DNA from: Leadbetterella sp.
GTDB lineage: Bacteria; Bacteroidota; Bacteroidia; Cytophagales; Spirosomataceae
Direction of reading: 5' to 3'
Length of the DNA: 64,000 bases
NCBI GenBank assembly: GCA_019638185.1
Contig: JAHBUH010000016.1
Coordinates: forward strand, 1 to 64,000
This document shows positions 59,767-64,000 of this stretch, piece after piece (positions within the stretch are counted from its first letter, which is position 1; each line of letters opens with the position of its first letter). Made by a program: the position numbers and the translations under genes. The notes below the pieces were generated by a model. It did no database searches and was not told the origin of the DNA. It was given only the letters and a program-made list of their open reading frames with translations.

Positions 59767-60735
59767 ATGAAAATTTCAAAAGAGGTTAAGGTAGGAGTAT
59801 TGGGAATTATCGGCTTGGTCCTCCTGTATTACGGCTTTAACTTTCTCAAAGGATCGGATATTTTTTCTTCTACCAAAGACTATCACCTGACCTTTAAAGA
59901 TGTGATGGGACTGGAAGTTTCTAACACTGTCACCTATAACGGCGTGGTGGTGGGACGGGTTTCTTCCGTAGCGCCCGACTACGAAAATGACCGGGTGAAC
60001 GTCGTGGTTTCCCTGAAAAAAGAGGTTAAAATTACCGACAAATCAGATATATTGCTGGCTGACGCCGGACTGGTAGGGGGAAAGACACTCATCCTGAGGA
60101 TCCTGCCGGGAAACCCGCTTCCGCCTGGTTCCCAGGTGAAGACCGGCGTACAGACCGGGCTGCTGGGTTCCGTGACCGAAATGCTGGATCCCACCCTGGA
60201 AAAGGTGGATTCCCTCCTTTCCACCCTTAACGTGGTGGCCACAGAATTCCAGGACTCAGGCAATGCCCTGAAAACCCTCCTGGCCAGCGCTACCCAGTCT
60301 ACAGCCGGCCTGAACGCCATCATGGCCTCCAATTCCAAAAACCTCAATACCATTACGGGCAATGCCGCCGTACTGACGGCCGACCTGAACCGCGTGGTAA
60401 AAGACCTGGATACCCAGCTGAAGCCCATCCTGGCTAACGCCACCAAATTCACGGACTCGCTCAGTTCCATGCAGATCGCTGCTACCATGGATAAGCTGGA
60501 CGCTACCGTGGCCAGTTTCCAGTCTATTATGAGCGAGATCAATTCAGGAAAAGGTACCATCGGGAAGCTGACCTCCAATGATTCCCTTTATATGAACCTG
60601 AATAACACGGCCGAATCCCTGAACAAGCTGATGGTAGACCTGAAGGCCAATCCGAAACGTTACGTTCACTTCTCGCTCTTTGGCCGGAAAGATAAAACCA
60701 AGCCGGAAGAGCCGAAGAAAGAAGAAGAAGAATAA
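59767..60735 (+). CDS. MlaD/MCE family protein
   Basis: A 322-residue inner-membrane-anchored lipid transport protein. An N-terminal membrane helix (about 8-26, GVLGIIGLVLLYYGFNFLKG) is followed by the MCE domain (about 35-115; VTYNGVVVGRVSSVAP, DAGLVGGKTLILRIL). A long alpha-helical tail follows, with regular Leu/Ser heptads (AVLTADLNRVVKDLDTQL) ending in a charged stretch. It probably binds phospholipids in the periplasm as part of an Mla-like system. The ATP-binding and permease partners are not in the window. TTG 59755 would add only four residues. Confidence 0.9.
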   Translation: MKISKEVKVGVLGIIGLVLLYYGFNFLKGSDIFSSTKDYHLTFKDVMGLEVSNTVTYNGVVVGRVSSVAPDYENDRVNVVVSLKKEVKITDKSDILLADAGLVGGKTLILRILPGNPLPPGSQVKTGVQTGLLGSVTEMLDPTLEKVDSLLSTLNVVATEFQDSGNALKTLLASATQSTAGLNAIMASNSKNLNTITGNAAVLTADLNRVVKDLDTQLKPILANATKFTDSLSSMQIAATMDKLDATVASFQSIMSEINSGKGTIGKLTSNDSLYMNLNNTAESLNKLMVDLKANPKRYVHFSLFGRKDKTKPEEPKKEEEE

Positions 60736-60751
60736 TCCCTTCAAGCCCTTG

Positions 60752-60780
60752 AAAAAGACCTGGAATATTCAGGTCTTTTT
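60752..60780 (+). terminator. rho-independent-type terminator after the MCE gene
   Basis: Arms AAAAAGACCTG (60752-60762) and CAGGTCTTTTT (60770-60780) with a 7-base loop, ending in a T-run. It separates the MCE gene from the peptidase gene. Confidence 0.85.
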
Positions 60781-60829
60781 CTGTTTATGCACCTTATCTT
60801 TACCGTTCAACCAAACTCAGATATTCCTT

Positions 60830-62980
60830 ATGAAGAAGCTTGCCCTGGCCATTTGCCTCCTTCCGGTAGTGCTTTACGCCCAGAAACAGCCCATCAGCTC
60901 TGACCTGCTCATCCCGGGCAAAACTCCCGAAAACTTTACACAGCCCCTGCCCCGGATCTTAAAATGGGTGGACAAAGACAAGGTTATCGCGAATATGATG
61001 CCTGCTCCCGGCAAAGCGGCCCAGAATGTGATGCTAAACCTGAAAACCGGGCAACCGGAAGACTTCAGCAGCGAGCTCCTCACTCGCACCATCCAGCCCC
61101 GGCTGAAAGTGATGACTAAAAGCGGGGACCTCTTCCTGGTTTCAGACCAGGGCGAGAACCGCATCACCCAGGATCCGGGCAAGGAGGAGAAAAACCCCAC
61201 CTTCTCGCCGGATAGCAGCTATATTGCCTATACCAAAGACAATGACCTCTATACCTACAGCCTCAAAACTCAAAAAGAGACCCGGCTTACCACAGACGGT
61301 ACCAAAACCATCCTGAACGGCTTTGCCACCTGGGTGTACTGGGAGGAGATCTTCGGCCGTGGCACCGCTTTCCGGGCTTTCTGGTGGAGTCCCGACAGCC
61401 AGACCCTGGCCTTTATGCGGTTTGACGAGACCCAGACCCCCATGTTTCCCATTTACAGCAGCGAAGGGCAGTACGGCCACCTGGAAGAAACCCGCTACCC
61501 GAAAGCCGGCGGGGCTAATCCCACCGCCCGTATAGGCTTTACCCGGCCCGATGCCGCGGGCATTACCTGGGCGGATTTCAATGAAAAAGACGAACAATAC
61601 TTCGGCTGGCCCAAATGGAGCGGCGGCGGGCTGATGGTGCAGTGGATCAACCGCGGAAATGACCACCTTAAAATCTTTAACGTATCGCCGAAAACCGGCT
61701 CCAAAACCCTGGTCTATGAAGAAACCCAAAAAGAATGGATCTCCATTGACGAAGCCGATGACCGCCTGACCCTGCTGGATAACGGCACGGAAATGGTTAT
61801 CATCTCTGACAAGACCGGGTGGAAGCAGCTTTACCTCCACACCGTAGACGGAAAGCTGAAAAACAGGATCACCGACGGCAAATACACTGTTACCCGCGTA
61901 CTGGGGATAGACCAGAAAGAACGCGTGGTGTACTTTCATGCCCGGGGAATAGAAAACTCGGCCCGTTTTGATCTTTACCGGGTAGGCCTGGACGGCAAAA
62001 ATATGAAGCGCCTGAGCTTCGGTGACTTTAACCACCGCCAGGTGAACGCCTCGCCTGACCTCCGATACTTTGCCCTCACCTACTCTAACCTGACCACCCC
62101 TACGGCCGTCACCATCATTGACAATACCGGTAAGCGGGTGAAAGAGCTAGGCACTACCCAAGGTCCGGAAATGGATAAATATGCGCTGAACCTGCCTGAA
62201 ATAGTACGGGTAAAAAGTGACGACGGCAAGTTTGACCTCCCCATGAGCATCATCTACCCCGAAAAAATGGAAGCCGGTAAAAAATACCCGCTCATGATCA
62301 GCATCTACGGCGGACCGGACGCAGGCACGGTCTATGACCAGTGGGCGTGGTCACCCCGCAGCCAGTGGCTGGCCCGCGAAGGCGTGATCCAGGTTTCCCT
62401 TGACCACCGCGCCAGCGGCCACTTCGGAAAAGAAGGCGTAGCCTGGATGCACCGTAACCTGAGTAAATACGAAATGCAGGACTACATCACCCTGGTGAAA
62501 CACCTCATCAGCAGAGGCATCGTAGATGAAAAGAAAGTCTTCATCACCGGCTTCAGCTACGGCGGCTACATGACCAGCATAGCGCTCACCAAACACGCCG
62601 ATGTATTTACCCACGGCATAGCCGGCGGCAGTGTAACCGACTGGAGCCTGTACGACAGCGCCTATACGGAACGCTTCATGGACACCCCTGCCGAAAACCC
62701 CGAAGGCTATAAAAACGGTAACGCCATGAACTTCGTGGATAAATACAAAGGCAAGCTGCTGATCGTTCATGGCACCATGGACGATAACGTGCACCTCCAA
62801 AACAGCATTCAGCTCATCGATGCCCTCCAGGAAAAGAAAAAAGACTTTGAAATGATGTTCTACCCCGGCGGACGCCACGGCTGGGGCGGCAATAAAGGCG
62901 TACACTACGCTAACCTCCAGACCCGGTTTATCTATAAATACCTGCTGGAGAAAGCAGTGCCGGAGGGGTTATTAAGGTAA
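60830..62980 (+). CDS. S9 family dipeptidyl peptidase IV
   Basis: A 716-residue exported serine peptidase that removes Xaa-Pro dipeptides. Start ATG 60830 precedes a signal peptide (LPVVLYAQ); the longer frame overlaps the previous gene. An N-terminal beta-propeller (about 60-440) includes the amino-terminus-binding Glu pair in ATWVYWEEIFGR. The alpha/beta hydrolase domain (about 460-716) has the Ser at about 576 in GFSYGGYMTS, Asp at about 651 in GTMDDNVHLQN and His at about 683 in PGGRHGWGG. All three are intact. It probably acts in the periplasm on peptides for nutrition. Confidence 0.93.
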   Translation: MKKLALAICLLPVVLYAQKQPISSDLLIPGKTPENFTQPLPRILKWVDKDKVIANMMPAPGKAAQNVMLNLKTGQPEDFSSELLTRTIQPRLKVMTKSGDLFLVSDQGENRITQDPGKEEKNPTFSPDSSYIAYTKDNDLYTYSLKTQKETRLTTDGTKTILNGFATWVYWEEIFGRGTAFRAFWWSPDSQTLAFMRFDETQTPMFPIYSSEGQYGHLEETRYPKAGGANPTARIGFTRPDAAGITWADFNEKDEQYFGWPKWSGGGLMVQWINRGNDHLKIFNVSPKTGSKTLVYEETQKEWISIDEADDRLTLLDNGTEMVIISDKTGWKQLYLHTVDGKLKNRITDGKYTVTRVLGIDQKERVVYFHARGIENSARFDLYRVGLDGKNMKRLSFGDFNHRQVNASPDLRYFALTYSNLTTPTAVTIIDNTGKRVKELGTTQGPEMDKYALNLPEIVRVKSDDGKFDLPMSIIYPEKMEAGKKYPLMISIYGGPDAGTVYDQWAWSPRSQWLAREGVIQVSLDHRASGHFGKEGVAWMHRNLSKYEMQDYITLVKHLISRGIVDEKKVFITGFSYGGYMTSIALTKHADVFTHGIAGGSVTDWSLYDSAYTERFMDTPAENPEGYKNGNAMNFVDKYKGKLLIVHGTMDDNVHLQNSIQLIDALQEKKKDFEMMFYPGGRHGWGGNKGVHYANLQTRFIYKYLLEKAVPEGLLR

Positions 62981-63001
62981 GCTCCTTTGGGATCGGGTTA
63001 T

Positions 63002-63076
63002 TTCTCACAGACCGTACAGATTTTCACAGATACAAAAAATTAAAAGATCTGTGTTTATCTGTGCCATCTGTGAGAA
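63002..63076. repeat. long imperfect palindrome of CACAGAT/ATCTGTG words
   Basis: The left arm (63002-63031) and right arm (63046-63076) pair over about 30 positions with two short mismatched patches. Each arm carries three CACAGA-type words (for example TTCTCACAGA and TCTGTGAGAA). It sits between convergent genes and resembles interspersed palindromic elements common in Bacteroidota intergenic regions. It may also serve as a terminator. Confidence 0.7.
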
Positions 63077-63095
63077 CTTTTATTTGCGGGAAATC

Positions 63096-64000
63096 CTACC
63101 TCCCCTCCAGTATCATCTTCAGCGCCGCCTGCACTGACCACACCCGGTTACCCGCCTGCTGGATCACGGCTGAGTGCGGCCCGTCAATCACGGCATCGCT
63201 CACTTTCAGGCCTCTTCTTACGGGCAGGCAATGCATAAAATAGCCGCTGTCGGTTAGTGCCATCTTCTCCGGCGTAATGGCCCAGGATGCATCCTGCGTC
63301 AGCACCTGCCCGTACTGCTCGTATGAAGACCAGTTTTTGGCATAAATAAAATCGGCTCCGGCGAAGGCCTCATCCTGGTCATGCACCACCCGGGCGTTTT
63401 TCCGGATCTCCGGTGCCAGGTCATAACCTTCGGGATTAGCGATCACCAGGTCGTAATCGGTTTTCAGTACCCACTCCGCAAAAGAATTAGCCACGGCCTG
63501 GGGAAGCGGCTTGAAGTGAGGCACCCAGGTCAGCACCACCTTGGGTTTCTCTTTGGTTTTAAGTTCTTCTATAGTGATCAGGTCAGCCAGCGACTGGCAT
63601 GGGTGGCGGGTAGCGGATTCCAGGTTCACCACCGGTACGCCGGCATATTTCCGGAAGCTTTCCAGCACCACTTCTTTATAATCTTCTTCGCGGTCAGTCA
63701 GCCCGGCAAAAGCCCTCACGCCCAGGATATCGCAATACTGCCCTAATACGGCCGCGGCCTCCCGGATATGTTCGGCCTTGCCCTGGTCCATGATCACCCC
63801 GTCTTCAAACTCCAGTTGCCAGGAATCCGACCCCACATTCATCACAATGACGTTCATTCCCAGGTTCAGCGCCGCCTTCTGGGTGGAAACCCGCGTACGT
63901 AAGCTGGAATTAAAAAAAACCAGCCCGATGGTCAGGTCCCTGCCCAGCGATTTATACTGCAGCGGATCCGCTTTCAGGCTCAGGCCCAGGTTAACCATCT
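63096..64000 (-). CDS. argF': N-acetyl-/N-succinyl-ornithine carbamoyltransferase, partial (5' end outside window)
   Basis: Transfers a carbamoyl group to N-acylated ornithine in the Bacteroidota arginine pathway. About 300 residues are present. The frame is open to the window edge, and roughly 15-20 N-terminal residues lie beyond it. Conserved parts are FFNSSLRTRVSTQKAALNLG (carbamoyl phosphate loop, different from the STRTS of ornithine enzymes), ATRHPCQSLADLITIEE, LTWVPHFKPLPQAVANSFAEW and FMHCLPVRRGLKV. In the loop MDQGKAEHIREA the residue before Glu-His is Ala, where succinyl-specific enzymes are reported with Pro and acetyl-specific ones with Glu; this favours the succinyl substrate by published mutant data as I recall them. 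Confidence 0.9.
   Translation of the reverse strand, partial: MVNLGLSLKADPLQYKSLGRDLTIGLVFFNSSLRTRVSTQKAALNLGMNVIVMNVGSDSWQLEFEDGVIMDQGKAEHIREAAAVLGQYCDILGVRAFAGLTDREEDYKEVVLESFRKYAGVPVVNLESATRHPCQSLADLITIEELKTKEKPKVVLTWVPHFKPLPQAVANSFAEWVLKTDYDLVIANPEGYDLAPEIRKNARVVHDQDEAFAGADFIYAKNWSSYEQYGQVLTQDASWAITPEKMALTDSGYFMHCLPVRRGLKVSDAVIDGPHSAVIQQAGNRVWSVQAALKMILEGR

Noticed and set aside
61142-62035. A 297-codon minus-strand frame inside the dipeptidyl peptidase gene.
   Set aside because: Antisense to an intact, well-supported gene; no recognisable domain.

Overview
The window is chromosomal DNA from a member of the Bacteroidota, probably of the Cytophagia/Chitinophagia type. Support comes from a SusC/SusD polysaccharide utilisation locus, an ECF sigma/FecR/STN operon, GLPGLI and LA_2272-repeat proteins, an acetyl/succinyl-ornithine carbamoyltransferase, and repeated use of the phylum's TAnnTTTG -7 promoter element. 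No rRNA, tRNA, CRISPR array, intact transposase or type VI secretion gene was found. Most of the window has moderate GC. Two stretches are clearly more AT-rich, about 1-3480 and about 49900-55700, and both carry conflict-type genes.

Layout. 88-1092: a trypsin-like protease gene split by an in-frame TGA. 1520-3406: a type IV (AbiE) toxin-antitoxin pair, with the same 34-bp repeat in front of each gene. 4300-9451: an ECF sigma, a FecR anti-sigma and an STN-domain protein that ends in LA_2272 surface repeats instead of a TonB-dependent receptor. A second LA_2272 gene downstream has the same promoter-like element as the sigma operon, so both may be targets of this sigma factor. A DUF2975/HTH pair lies between them. 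9569-10753: an MFS exporter. 10780-25181 (minus strand): a complete beta-mannan locus, transcribed SusC, SusD, surface glycan-binding protein, GH26, GH43, GH26, GH130 mannosylglucose phosphorylase, symporter, mannobiose 2-epimerase. An AraC regulator and a separate TonB receptor lie upstream. Mannan would be cut outside the cell, imported by SusCD, cut to mannobiose in the periplasm, carried inwards by the symporter, epimerised to mannosyl-glucose and phosphorolysed.

28930-46450 holds a beta-helix/di-heme cytochrome pair, a SMUG2-type DNA glycosylase, a LytS/LytTR/thioredoxin operon, a GLPGLI protein, Kup potassium uptake beside a short KdpD/KdpE pair, the NhaA antiporter, a secreted nuclease, an unusual quinone-reductase/MaoC fusion with internal duplications, and DtxR and GbsR regulators. 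46677-49899 holds a secreted protein of unknown function, a PfkB sugar kinase and an L,D-transpeptidase-like protein.

The most distinctive region is 49908-55619 (minus strand). A predicted lipoprotein ends in a Tae4-like peptidoglycan amidase domain with Cys and His catalytic candidates. It is followed by small exported proteins, four of which resemble the Tai4 immunity family, plus a WG-repeat protein and orphans. About 0.9 kb is duplicated, and the array contains a truncated immunity remnant and a chimeric two-signal lipoprotein. No type VI secretion genes are present, so this looks like a lipoprotein-delivered effector/immunity island.

55842-64000 is housekeeping: an LptD-like outer-membrane protein, an N-acetylmuramoyl-L-alanine amidase, an MCE/MlaD protein, a dipeptidyl peptidase IV and the ornithine-derivative carbamoyltransferase, which runs off the window.
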